Source: JAIYDQ01 sp034408855
Lineage (GTDB): Bacteria > Planctomycetota > Planctomycetia > Pirellulales > Pirellulaceae
Assembly (NCBI GenBank): GCA_034408855.1
Contig: JAWXCK010000065.1
Coordinates: 27,093-91,092, forward strand
Length of the DNA: 64,000 nt
Direction of reading: 5' to 3'
The translations under genes and the position numbers were made by a program. Below are positions 8,754 to 16,680 of the stretch, piece after piece (position 1 is the stretch's first letter; each line of letters starts with the position of its first letter). Under the pieces are notes generated by a model. That model was not told the origin of the DNA, did no database searches, and worked only from the letters and a program-made list of their open reading frames with translations.

Positions 8754-9871
8754 GGTTCCCCTCGTGAGAGATTTTCCAAGACCGCAATCAACGACAACAT
8801 GGCAAAGACCATCATCACAATAATAATCGCGCCCAGCCAATCGGTTCGGTTGAGCATCAGAGCAGCGAGGCAGCAAGTTGCCGTTGCTAGATAGATCGTT
8901 AACACGGCTTGTGTCTTGCTCATCCCAAGTTCGACTAAACGATGCGAAAAATGTCGCTTGTCACCGTCGAAAGGACTGCGACCTTCACTCAATCGTATCC
9001 AAATGACGCTGACCATATCGTAAAGCGGGATCGCCAAAGCACAAAGCGGAGCCAGGATGGCATGTGGGTGCGAACTATGATAGCCGGTGTAGGTTGTGAG
9101 CAATGTAGAAATGGCAATCCAGTAGCCGACCAAATAGCTGCCTGCATCGCCCATGAAAATTTTTGCCGGAGGCCAGTTATGTTTAAGAAAACCGAGCAGT
9201 GAGCCGCTCAATATTAAGAGCATGGCCGCGACGAACAGTTGAGGCTGACGAGTGACGGGATCGGGATTCAGCAACAACATCGCGGCGAGCATCGAAGAAA
9301 TAATAGCCGCCACACCACTGCTCAAACCATCCATGTTGTCGAGCATATTAAACGAATTGATCAACGCCACGATCCAAAGAATACTCAGCAGCGACGTTAG
9401 CCATGGCCAACCAATAAAAGCCGTCAATTGCAAGCCTTGCCAATAGACCACCAACGCGGCTACCAAGAATTCGACGAACAAACGTAGTTGCCAAGGCAAC
9501 CCGCGACGGTCGTCCACCAGACCGAGGACGGTCAAAACGGTACCGCCCAATATAAGCCACCAGATTTCCGACGATTTGTTAAGTAAGCCTTGTCGATGCG
9601 TTTGCAATAACTCGGGAAACCATCCTTCGAAATAAGTTTCATTCGCAAAGAATAAGACGAGAGTTCCAAGGGAGAAAGTTCCTACCAGCCCAGCCCAAAT
9701 CCCTAAGCCGCCGCCTAGCGGGATCGGCGTCGTATGGATTTTCCGCAGGCCGGGTTTGTCCATCAGTCCGAGTCGATTCGCAACGCTTCGAAGCCAAGCT
9801 ACCGCCGCCAAGCTTATCAAGAAAGCTGGAATCACGGTAACAAGAACGACAGTTAATAGAAGCATAAGCAT
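8750..9871 (-). CDS. MraY/WecA-family undecaprenyl-phosphate sugar-1-phosphate transferase
   Basis: A 373-residue integral membrane enzyme that transfers a sugar-1-phosphate, often GlcNAc-1-P, onto undecaprenyl phosphate. Visible motifs are LVDDRRGLPWQLR, NMLDNMDGLSSG, FMGDAGSYLVG and, near the end, PFDGDKRHFSHRL, the H-containing loop typical of WecA/TagO rather than of MraY. This family starts surface polysaccharide or teichoic-type polymers. The start MLMLLLTVV at 9871 is 4 bp after the ppk stop. A longer frame to 9946 would overlap ppk. It is followed by the polymerase-like gene with an ATGA overlap. The donor sugar is unknown. Confidence 0.88.
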   Translation of the reverse strand: MLMLLLTVVLVTVIPAFLISLAAVAWLRSVANRLGLMDKPGLRKIHTTPIPLGGGLGIWAGLVGTFSLGTLVLFFANETYFEGWFPELLQTHRQGLLNKSSEIWWLILGGTVLTVLGLVDDRRGLPWQLRLFVEFLVAALVVYWQGLQLTAFIGWPWLTSLLSILWIVALINSFNMLDNMDGLSSGVAAIISSMLAAMLLLNPDPVTRQPQLFVAAMLLILSGSLLGFLKHNWPPAKIFMGDAGSYLVGYWIAISTLLTTYTGYHSSHPHAILAPLCALAIPLYDMVSVIWIRLSEGRSPFDGDKRHFSHRLVELGMSKTQAVLTIYLATATCCLAALMLNRTDWLGAIIIVMMVFAMLSLIAVLENLSRGEP

Positions 9872-9875
9872 CGCG

Positions 9876-12029
9876 CTAGCTGGTCTTCGCAGCTTCGTGC
9901 GGCTGGAAAGTATTTCTTCGAGCCTGCTCGGCACTTTGAACTGCATCTACGGCAGCTTGGTAGAGGACGCGTTGAGCGCGAACCTTGGCTTGAGTGCTGG
10001 TGGGCTGAATTCGTTCGTACGTTCCATCGCTATTGAGCCTCCAGGCATTCTGATTGTCTCGGAAATACGTGTCGAGAACTTCGAGCAACCGACGCCGCGA
10101 GGCGAGATCTTCGATCGGAACGAGCAGTTCGATGCGTCGATCGAGATTGCGTGGCATCCAATCAGCAGAACTCAAAAAGACCTTTTCATCGCCACCGTGA
10201 TAGAAATAAAGAACGCGAGCATGTTCGAGAAATCGATCAATTATACTGACGACGGTGATGTTTTCGCTCAGTCCGGGAACTCCGGCTCGCAGGCAACAGA
10301 TTCCTCGAATGTTCAATTTGATTTGCACACCAGCCTGACTGGCTCGATAAAGAGCACCGATCATCTCAGGGTCGACTAACGAATTGAGTTTGGCTGCGAT
10401 ATAAGCTTTTTGGCCTTGCTTCTTGCGTTGCGTTTCGCTTTCGATGAGTCCAAGCAATCGCTTGCGAAGCCCGATCGGTGCGGCTTCGATCCGTCGATAA
10501 GATTGAGGTTGGCTGAACGCGGTAATTGCATTCATAAACGATGTCGCGTCAGCCCCTAATTCTTCATTGCAGGTAAAATAGCTGATGTCGCTGTACATTC
10601 TCGCGGTGGCTTCGTTGTAGTTTCCTGTGCCAAAGTGGCAATAACGCTGAATACCTTGTGGTTCACGGCGAACAATGATGCAAATTTTGGCGTGTGTTTT
10701 GAGTCCTCGAATACCGTAGATTACATGCACGCCAGCTTCTTCGAGTTCGCGAGCCCATTCGATATTTCTCGCTTCGTCAAAGCGGGCTTTTAGTTCAACA
10801 ATCGCGGTCACATATTTGCCTCGATCGGCCGCCAGCTTTAAAGCAGCCACAATCGGGCTCTTGCGACTGGTTCGATAAAGCACTTGTTTGATCGCCAGAA
10901 CATCCGGATCATTGGCGGCTTCTTCGATGAAGCGAACGACTGGCTCAAAGCTCTCGTAGGGATGGCAAAGAATAAAATCGCGTTCGGCGATCGTCTCGAA
11001 CATCGACTTGGATGGCTCGATGAGCGGTGATTCTTGAGGAGGCCAAGCGCTGTCTCGCAAAGCGGCAAAGCCTTGCATTCCGGTCAAACTCATCATGCTC
11101 GATAAATCGATCGGGCCCGGGATTAGGAAAACATCGCGAGGCTCGAGTTGCAAAGCCTCACGCAAGAAGTCAATGATCGAATCCGAGGCGTTCTCCGCGA
11201 TATCCAGTCGAACACTGTTGGCAGTCCGGCGTTCGTGAAGGACGCGTTCCATTCCTTCCATTAAATCCGAGGCGTTGTCTTCTTGGAGATTGATATCGCT
11301 ATTGCGAGTAATGCGAAATGGCTTGCATTCCAGCACGGTGTCGCTCGGAAAAAACTGTTCTACGAATTCAGCAACAACATCATCAAGAAGCGCGTAGGCA
11401 AATCCTTTCTCAGACGGTAGCGTCACAAATCGCGAAATGGCTTTGCCGAGCGGAATAAAGGCGAAATGCGGTGCGCGACAATGCTCTTCCTGCTCAAGCA
11501 TCTCTTCTTCCTCACTCTCGGTGGGCGCTCGCGCCGCTAAATGGACACAAAGATAGAGTCCCAGATTAACTAGAAGCGGAAATGGAGCAGACGGATCGAC
11601 CGCAATAGGCGAGATAACCGGAAAGATCTCTTCATCAAAAACGCGTCGAGCTGCCGCTTGATGCATGGCCGAGGCGGATGACAGAGTGATTCGTTCAAAA
11701 CCTTCGGATTTTAAATTCGGTTCGATCTGTTCGAGAAAGCATTTGTATTGACCGTGAATCATCTGATCAATGCGATCGTAAATCGCAGCCAATTGCTCGG
11801 CCGGTGTCTTGCCCGTCGGGTCGGTTAAATCGGGCTGCCGCTCCCGCTGGACTCGCAACCCGCCGACGCGGACCATAAAAAACTCGTCCAGATTGGACGC
11901 AGTTATCGCGAGAAATTTGAGACGTTCTAAAAGAGGAACAAGATCATACATCGCTTGATCGAGTACTCGTTGATCGAACTCAAGCCAACTCAATTCACGA
12001 TTGACGAAGGCGGTTTGTGGGAAATTCAT
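9876..12029 (-). CDS. ppk1: Polyphosphate kinase 1
   Basis: PPK1 reversibly polymerises the gamma phosphate of ATP into polyphosphate at the inner membrane. The 717-residue protein starts MNFPQTAFVNRELSWLEFD and has the family stretches FLAITASNLDEFFMVRVGG, IYGIRGLKTHAKICI and HFGTGNYNEATARMYSDIS. The two conserved histidines fall in LKTHAK and in RFLEHARVLYF. The frame is open for 16 more codons to 12,077, but those codons are read from a palindromic repeat, so the start at 12,029 is preferred. It is followed after 4 bp by the WecA-like gene, suggesting one transcript. A Ppx/GppA gene sits two genes upstream. Confidence 0.95.
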   Translation of the reverse strand: MNFPQTAFVNRELSWLEFDQRVLDQAMYDLVPLLERLKFLAITASNLDEFFMVRVGGLRVQRERQPDLTDPTGKTPAEQLAAIYDRIDQMIHGQYKCFLEQIEPNLKSEGFERITLSSASAMHQAAARRVFDEEIFPVISPIAVDPSAPFPLLVNLGLYLCVHLAARAPTESEEEEMLEQEEHCRAPHFAFIPLGKAISRFVTLPSEKGFAYALLDDVVAEFVEQFFPSDTVLECKPFRITRNSDINLQEDNASDLMEGMERVLHERRTANSVRLDIAENASDSIIDFLREALQLEPRDVFLIPGPIDLSSMMSLTGMQGFAALRDSAWPPQESPLIEPSKSMFETIAERDFILCHPYESFEPVVRFIEEAANDPDVLAIKQVLYRTSRKSPIVAALKLAADRGKYVTAIVELKARFDEARNIEWARELEEAGVHVIYGIRGLKTHAKICIIVRREPQGIQRYCHFGTGNYNEATARMYSDISYFTCNEELGADATSFMNAITAFSQPQSYRRIEAAPIGLRKRLLGLIESETQRKKQGQKAYIAAKLNSLVDPEMIGALYRASQAGVQIKLNIRGICCLRAGVPGLSENITVVSIIDRFLEHARVLYFYHGGDEKVFLSSADWMPRNLDRRIELLVPIEDLASRRRLLEVLDTYFRDNQNAWRLNSDGTYERIQPTSTQAKVRAQRVLYQAAVDAVQSAEQARRNTFQPHEAAKTS

Positions 12030-12036
12030 AGATAAT

Positions 12037-12129
12037 GTGAGCGGCACGGCGTTAGCCGCCGATTCTTTTTTCAACAATTCGAGGAATTTCGTGTCTTTGG
12101 GAACCTGTGGCTAGCGCCATCGGCTCACA
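12037..12129. repeat. Palindromic repeat, family A, immediately upstream of ppk1
   Basis: One arm, GTGAGCGGCACGGCGTTAGCC, begins at 12,037. The facing arm ends at 12,129 and reads GTGAGCCGATGGCGCTAGCC on the other strand. The arms are far enough apart to form a stem-loop of about 90 nt in the leader just before the ppk1 ATG at 12,029. The right arm matches the ACAGGTTC-flanked arm at 305-333. Confidence 0.75.
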
Positions 12130-12224
12130 TTCAGACGGTTTCATCAGACCGCTATCGCGGCGGCAATCTTACGAAGTAGCCTTGGCTATTGTAATCAAAA
12201 ATCGCATCCGCGCCGAAGGGTGAG

Positions 12225-13367
12225 TCAGGCTACTCGAACGCTCAGTGGCGTACGTTTCGACTCAGAAGCGCCCCTAGATTCGGTATAGGCGTTCAGAAAG
12301 CCATTGACCATCTGCTCTAACGTAAAATGCTGCATCGCAGATTGCTGAGCATCACGAATGATTTGCTGTCGCTTTTCACGATCATTGAGGGCGACGTCGA
12401 GAAGCTCAGCCAGTTCGCTCGGGCATCGACTGCCAAGTATCCAGCCAAGCGGTTTAGAACTATCTTGACATCGGAGGACTTCCCGGAGCCCACCGACTTC
12501 CGTGGCGACTATCGGTGTTCCGACCATTTGCGCTGCAATCGATACCAACGACAGCCCTTCGCTGTGAGTTGGGTGCACGAAAACATCCGAAGCCGCAATC
12601 CACGATGTCGGATCTTCACAGAATCCTAGCAGCTCGACGTGATCGTTTAGATTTTGAGCATCGATCATCGCCTGTAGCTTATTTCGCATCTTGCCTTCCC
12701 CACAGATTACAAGCTTGAAATGGCCAATGCGCTTTCGCAGTTGAGCTGCCGCGTCGACGAGCGTATCGTAACCTTTGCAGGGAAGTAGATTTCCGACAGC
12801 ACAGTAAAGCGGAACGTCCAAGTCGATACCGAGTTTCGCGCAAGCAAGTTTTCGTTCGCTCATTCGGTCTCGCTTCGGCGGTTCAATCCCTCCATGCACA
12901 ACCGCCAATTTCTTAGCAAGTATCCCGCCATCGATGCAGACTTCTCGAACCGCGTGCGAAACACAGATCACTCGATCTACCATCCAGTTGTATTTCATCG
13001 CCGAGCCAACAGGAAATACCGTATGTTTGACTCCGAGAATCTTCATCGACGCTCGACCAAACGACAACAAACTTCCCCAAGTAATCGCGTGCGTGTCGTT
13101 GCCATGAAGGATCTCGACACCTCTCTCGTGCAAGAGTCGTCGTAGCTTTAATAGCGTTCTGGGAGTTGGGTGCCTTCCGGCAATTTCATACGCGTCCATA
13201 CCTGTTGGGCGCACTCGCTCGAGCAACCGGCTGCTTCGAGGTGCTATCCAAAGAATTTCGTGGCCAAGTCGATGCAACGATTCTCCAAGCGAATAAAGCA
13301 AATGCTCACCACCACCCCAATTGATTTGGGACGACATCAGTGCGATTTTGAGCGTGGAACGCAGCAT
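12225..13367 (-). CDS. Glycosyltransferase family 4
   Basis: A 380-residue GT-B fold transferase with no signal peptide, expected on the cytoplasmic face. The N-terminal domain begins KIALMSSQINWGGGEHLLYS, a glycine-rich acceptor loop. The C-terminal domain has CAVGNLLPCKGYDTLVDAA, LVICGEGKMRNKLQ and the donor-binding E-x7-E region VHPTHSEGLSLVSIAAQMVG. It probably adds a sugar to a surface polysaccharide or lipid, consistent with the WecA-like and polymerase genes downstream. Donor and acceptor cannot be inferred. It sits alone between ppx (115 bp upstream) and ppk1 (about 195 bp downstream, including a repeat). Confidence 0.88.
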   Translation of the reverse strand: MLRSTLKIALMSSQINWGGGEHLLYSLGESLHRLGHEILWIAPRSSRLLERVRPTGMDAYEIAGRHPTPRTLLKLRRLLHERGVEILHGNDTHAITWGSLLSFGRASMKILGVKHTVFPVGSAMKYNWMVDRVICVSHAVREVCIDGGILAKKLAVVHGGIEPPKRDRMSERKLACAKLGIDLDVPLYCAVGNLLPCKGYDTLVDAAAQLRKRIGHFKLVICGEGKMRNKLQAMIDAQNLNDHVELLGFCEDPTSWIAASDVFVHPTHSEGLSLVSIAAQMVGTPIVATEVGGLREVLRCQDSSKPLGWILGSRCPSELAELLDVALNDREKRQQIIRDAQQSAMQHFTLEQMVNGFLNAYTESRGASESKRTPLSVRVA

Positions 13368-13482
13368 CCGTGAGTTACCTTAGCTAGCGATTTAGACAAC
13401 GATTGCCGCTCAACGGTACCGCGCAAGCACCTTCAAAGTCCAGATCATCCTCGCGAATGAATCTGATTGAAAGCATTCGTCA

Positions 13483-15072
13483 CTATTTGCCGCGAGAAGT
13501 TCGCAAGAGAACGTTCATCCCGAAAACCTCTTCAAAGAGATTACCCGTTTGTCGGAGCGTCAATTGTTCTAATGATAGCTCTTCAACACCTGCGACCTGG
13601 ATAACAAATCGATCACCATCGCGATCGCATTTAATTTTATTGACGCGTTGCGATCGCGTTTCGTCCAGCGCAACGGCAATCCGAAGAATCGCTGCGAGTT
13701 TGGCGACGGCCACTCGATCGGTTCGTTCGAGCGTTGCATACCCTTCATGATCGGGTTGCGGCGACGAGCGGCGATGGTACCTTGCGACCAAGGAAACCAA
13801 CAGCAAGTCTCGCCGCGAGAGTCCGAACAATTCGCTATTGCGTATCAAATACATGGCGTGCTTATGATTGCTACGGACGTTAACGTAATGCCCGATTTCA
13901 AACAATATTGCCGCCAGATACAGCAGCAACTCCATGCGTTGGTCCAATTGATGTTCGGTTTGCATATCGGCAAAAAGCTTCCTTGCCAACATAGCAACAT
14001 GCCGAGCATGCTTTTCATCAAACGAAAACTTGCGACCTAAATTGACTGCCGAACGAATGATCTGATTGCGGAACTCGGCGGTCCACGTCGCATGCATCGC
14101 AAGATCGTTTAACAAGCCATCTCGCAAGTTGGTGGGTGCGACGTGCAACGATTCGCATCCTAACCGCTTGGCTAACATTAAATAGCTGAGCACAGCCGGC
14201 ACAATGGTTTCAGCATCCTGAAACGTCAATCCATATTGCTGGACTATTTCGTCTTCGCTCATCTTGGCAAGTTTGTTTGAGAACGCCCCCAAGCTTGCTC
14301 GCGCGAGTTTCGCCAGACCCGCCACGTCGACTTCCGAGAGTATATTCGCAGCCGCAAATCGGATATCGCCGCCGATGGCAACCATCTCGAGTCGCGTATC
14401 GCTATCGATATGATCGCGAATAACGTCGACGAAGCGTTGGATCTGAGTCTCTAGGATTCCACGCTGCTTCCCTTGCGGCGTATTGAACTTGTCGAGCTGC
14501 TCCAGCATTCGCAGTGAGCCAAGCCGATAAGTATTCGAAAAGAGTACGTTTCCACCGCGAACCACAAGTATCTCGGTGCTCCCGCTACCGACTTCGACGA
14601 CCACCGTTTTGGATGCGACCAGGGCAGGTGACGATTGAATGAGAGGTTGAATTCCCATATAGGTGACGCGGTTGACTTCGGCTTCATCGAGCGGCTCGAC
14701 AACCAAACCCGTCGCGATAAAAATTCGATCGATGAAGGCGAGTCGATTCGACGCTTCTCGAACGGCGCTCGTCGCCACGATTCGCATCTGATCTGGCCGA
14801 GTGATCCCGTATTCTTGCATCAACTTGCGGTAGCTTGCCAAAACCTTGACACATTGTTCGATCGAAGTTTTGCGAATTCGTTGCAGGCCGAACGTGTCTT
14901 TGCCTAAAGATACCGGTTGCGAAAGCGTTTCTAACAATCGAACTTGGCTGGTCCGCCCATCGATTTCGGCGATTGCCATTCTTGCGTTGGTTGCCCCAAT
15001 ATCGATCACCGCGACCGGTCGTATAGGAGATTCGGTGGTAGCTGAAGGACGATTAGTAGAGACGGTAGACAT
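13483..15072 (-). CDS. ppx: Ppx/GppA-family exopolyphosphatase
   Basis: A 529-residue protein of the actin-like ATPase superfamily that hydrolyses terminal phosphates of polyphosphate or converts pppGpp to ppGpp. The phosphate-1 loop is AVIDIGATNARMAIAEI (about 24-40) and the second loop is VVEVGSGSTEILVVRGG. The C-terminal part resembles the HD-type domain of Ppx, with HARHVAMLARKLF and ILFEIGHYVNV. Length suits the long Ppx form. It lies upstream of the glycosyltransferase and ppk1 genes on the same strand, so synthesis and breakdown of polyphosphate are encoded close together. Whether it prefers polyphosphate or pppGpp cannot be decided here. Confidence 0.88.
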   Translation of the reverse strand: MSTVSTNRPSATTESPIRPVAVIDIGATNARMAIAEIDGRTSQVRLLETLSQPVSLGKDTFGLQRIRKTSIEQCVKVLASYRKLMQEYGITRPDQMRIVATSAVREASNRLAFIDRIFIATGLVVEPLDEAEVNRVTYMGIQPLIQSSPALVASKTVVVEVGSGSTEILVVRGGNVLFSNTYRLGSLRMLEQLDKFNTPQGKQRGILETQIQRFVDVIRDHIDSDTRLEMVAIGGDIRFAAANILSEVDVAGLAKLARASLGAFSNKLAKMSEDEIVQQYGLTFQDAETIVPAVLSYLMLAKRLGCESLHVAPTNLRDGLLNDLAMHATWTAEFRNQIIRSAVNLGRKFSFDEKHARHVAMLARKLFADMQTEHQLDQRMELLLYLAAILFEIGHYVNVRSNHKHAMYLIRNSELFGLSRRDLLLVSLVARYHRRSSPQPDHEGYATLERTDRVAVAKLAAILRIAVALDETRSQRVNKIKCDRDGDRFVIQVAGVEELSLEQLTLRQTGNLFEEVFGMNVLLRTSRGK

Positions 15073-15130
15073 ACTTTGAGGATATTCCGATCGATTCGAA
15101 TAGGCAATCTCAATATGAAAATCGCCAAAC

Positions 15131-15190
15131 TCTTTTCACTTATTGTCTTTCACTTACTGTCCCGTTAGTCCCGTCCTTTACGTCCTTTTT
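15131..15190. repeat. Degenerate tandem repeat (CTTTACGTCCTTT-type)
   Basis: Between the HAD gene and ppx, four imperfect units of about 13-15 bp run in series, each resembling tgtctttcacttac, and end in gtcctttacgtccttt. The last 16 bases recur on the opposite strand at about 35,874-35,889, inside the 3' end of another gene. No coding potential was seen in the 135-bp gap. Confidence 0.5.
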
Positions 15191-15207
15191 TCGCAAGGCC
15201 AACCCCA

Positions 15208-15825
15208 TCAACGCCAGCCTTGCACAACCTTCAACAGAGACGCTGCATCGACAAACTGAAAAACCTGCCAATTTGCCGCTTTAGCTCCCCGACAATTATC
15301 GTGCCGATCGTCGGTAAAAAAAATGCGTTCCGCCGAAACGTTGGCTCGCGCGGTCGCGAGTTCATAGATAGTCCGGTCTGGCTTCATCACCTTGACTTCA
15401 TAACTCAGGATAATCGGATCAAACCAGCCATCGACAACCGGATAGTGCTGCCGCGAGATCCATTCCCAATGAGCTTTATTCGTATTGGATAGCAGTCCCA
15501 TCGGAATGCCTAAGTCGCGAATAGACTCAAGCACCGACAAAATCGCCAAATTTGGTTGGAACATGGCGCTCGCCGCTTCCAACATCTCCGCCGTCGAAAG
15601 TTTACATTCAAGTTTATCAGCAATTTCGGCAACAAAATCTTCGCCAGTGATCAAACCAGTTTCGTATCGATGTTCAAGGTCAGATTCGAAAACCAGACGG
15701 CGGAGGGTGGCAGAGTCCGAACCGGCGACCTCGGCCATCTGCCGTGCCGAAGTAGCGTGATCGAAAAAGCAGAGTACGTTTCCCAAATCAAAATAGACGA
15801 ACGCAGGTCGGTCGGCCATCGTCAC
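15208..15825 (-). CDS. HAD-superfamily phosphatase (HAD-IA type)
   Basis: A 205-residue cytoplasmic hydrolase. Motif I is VYFDLGNVLCFFD, where the second Asp position is Gly/Asn. This D-x-G-N variant is common in YihX-like sugar phosphatases and epoxide-hydrolase-like HADs. Motif II is GLLSNTNKAHW, motif III is around MKPDRTIYELA, and motif IV is IFFTDDRHDN. The start is GTG at 15,825, overlapping the stop of the DUF1080 gene (GTGA). An ATG two codons later (15,819) is possible. Coupling with the DUF1080 gene hints at carbohydrate metabolism. The substrate is not deducible. Confidence 0.85.
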   Translation of the reverse strand: MTMADRPAFVYFDLGNVLCFFDHATSARQMAEVAGSDSATLRRLVFESDLEHRYETGLITGEDFVAEIADKLECKLSTAEMLEAASAMFQPNLAILSVLESIRDLGIPMGLLSNTNKAHWEWISRQHYPVVDGWFDPIILSYEVKVMKPDRTIYELATARANVSAERIFFTDDRHDNCRGAKAANWQVFQFVDAASLLKVVQGWR

Positions 15826-16559
15826 TTATCTAAAACCTTGATTCGAATATTTCGATACAAGGCTTCAGTCGGCGGTCCCGAGTGGATTTGTAGTCCGATA
15901 ATCCCATCGCGGGCAATCGCCGAATCTTCTTCAGTGTAGTCAATCGTCGGATGACCGTTGAGCCAGATTTGAATGCGAGCACCAATGGCAGATACTTTAA
16001 GCTCATTCCAATCGCCGGTCTTTACCCATTTAGGAACGCTTTCTGCCGGGCCTTCAGCCAGCATCTTTTTTCGGCGCGACTCATCGTAGAGCGCACCCCA
16101 AACTGGACGATTAAAAGCGTTACCCACATCCGCTTGATAGCCACTTACCTCAGTTTTAGTCGGAATTCTCTCGGTTCGAAACTGAACGCCTGCGTTCTGG
16201 CCTTCTCCGCGAAGCTTGACCTCTAACCGAAGCTCGAAATTTTCGTATCGCTTCTTAGAACAGAGGAACTCATTGTGCGGAATCTTTTCTTTCAGTGAGC
16301 CGGCTACGATCGCGTTATCTTCCACTCGAAACCATTCGGCGTTGCCTTCCCATTGGTCGAGCGTTTTGCCATCGAACAACGCTTGAAAGCCTTCTTCTAA
16401 AGCAACGGCTTCCGAAACAACAGCCGTCGCATTTGGACGTTCGTCGGCATTGACTGAACTAGTACTGCTCCAAGTTGCGTAGATCAGAAACGTGAAAGCA
16501 AGCATCTGGGCTGTTGAAAGTAGAGTGAGCCATGCGGCAGAGCGAAAGGATCGCGTCAT
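15822..16559 (-). CDS. DUF1080 / 3-keto-disaccharide hydrolase-domain protein, secreted
   Basis: A 245-residue secreted or membrane-tethered protein with an N-terminal hydrophobic signal (residues 8-30). The DUF1080 jelly-roll domain (about 57-243) shows GFQALFDGKTLDQWEGN, the E-F-x-L-R-L-E strand, AGVQFRTERIP and IGLQIHSGPPTEALYRNIRI at the end, the classic hallmarks. Some members hydrolyse 3-keto-glycosides, others bind glycans. Planctomycetes carry many paralogues. It is translationally coupled to the HAD gene downstream. Upstream it is separated from the LarA-like gene by a large palindrome. Confidence 0.88.
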   Translation of the reverse strand: MTRSFRSAAWLTLLSTAQMLAFTFLIYATWSSTSSVNADERPNATAVVSEAVALEEGFQALFDGKTLDQWEGNAEWFRVEDNAIVAGSLKEKIPHNEFLCSKKRYENFELRLEVKLRGEGQNAGVQFRTERIPTKTEVSGYQADVGNAFNRPVWGALYDESRRKKMLAEGPAESVPKWVKTGDWNELKVSAIGARIQIWLNGHPTIDYTEEDSAIARDGIIGLQIHSGPPTEALYRNIRIKVLDK

Positions 16560-16592
16560 CGAATTATTCCTTGAGGTGAGTTAAGGATCGTT

Positions 16593-16673
16593 CGAAAAAT
16601 AAGTGTCCGGTATTTTTTGTGCAAAGCCCCCGAAGGGCCGTTCCGGCACAAGGTACCGGACACGTATTTTTCG
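16593..16673. repeat. Palindromic element (GTGTCCGGTA arms) between two minus-strand genes
   Basis: Left arm cgaaaaataagtgtccggta (16,593-16,612) and right arm taccggacacgtatttttcg (16,654-16,673) are inverted with one mismatch. Inside them TTTTGTGC faces GCACAAG, and the centre has a small hairpin, gcccccgaagggc. The whole would fold into one long stem. It lies right after the LarA-like stop, so it may also terminate transcription. No clear target duplication was seen. Confidence 0.75.
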
Positions 16674-16680
16674 ATCATTA

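Noticed and set aside
15131..15190. CRISPR-like array
   Set aside because: Units are short, degenerate and contiguous, without unique spacers; no cas genes are in the window.
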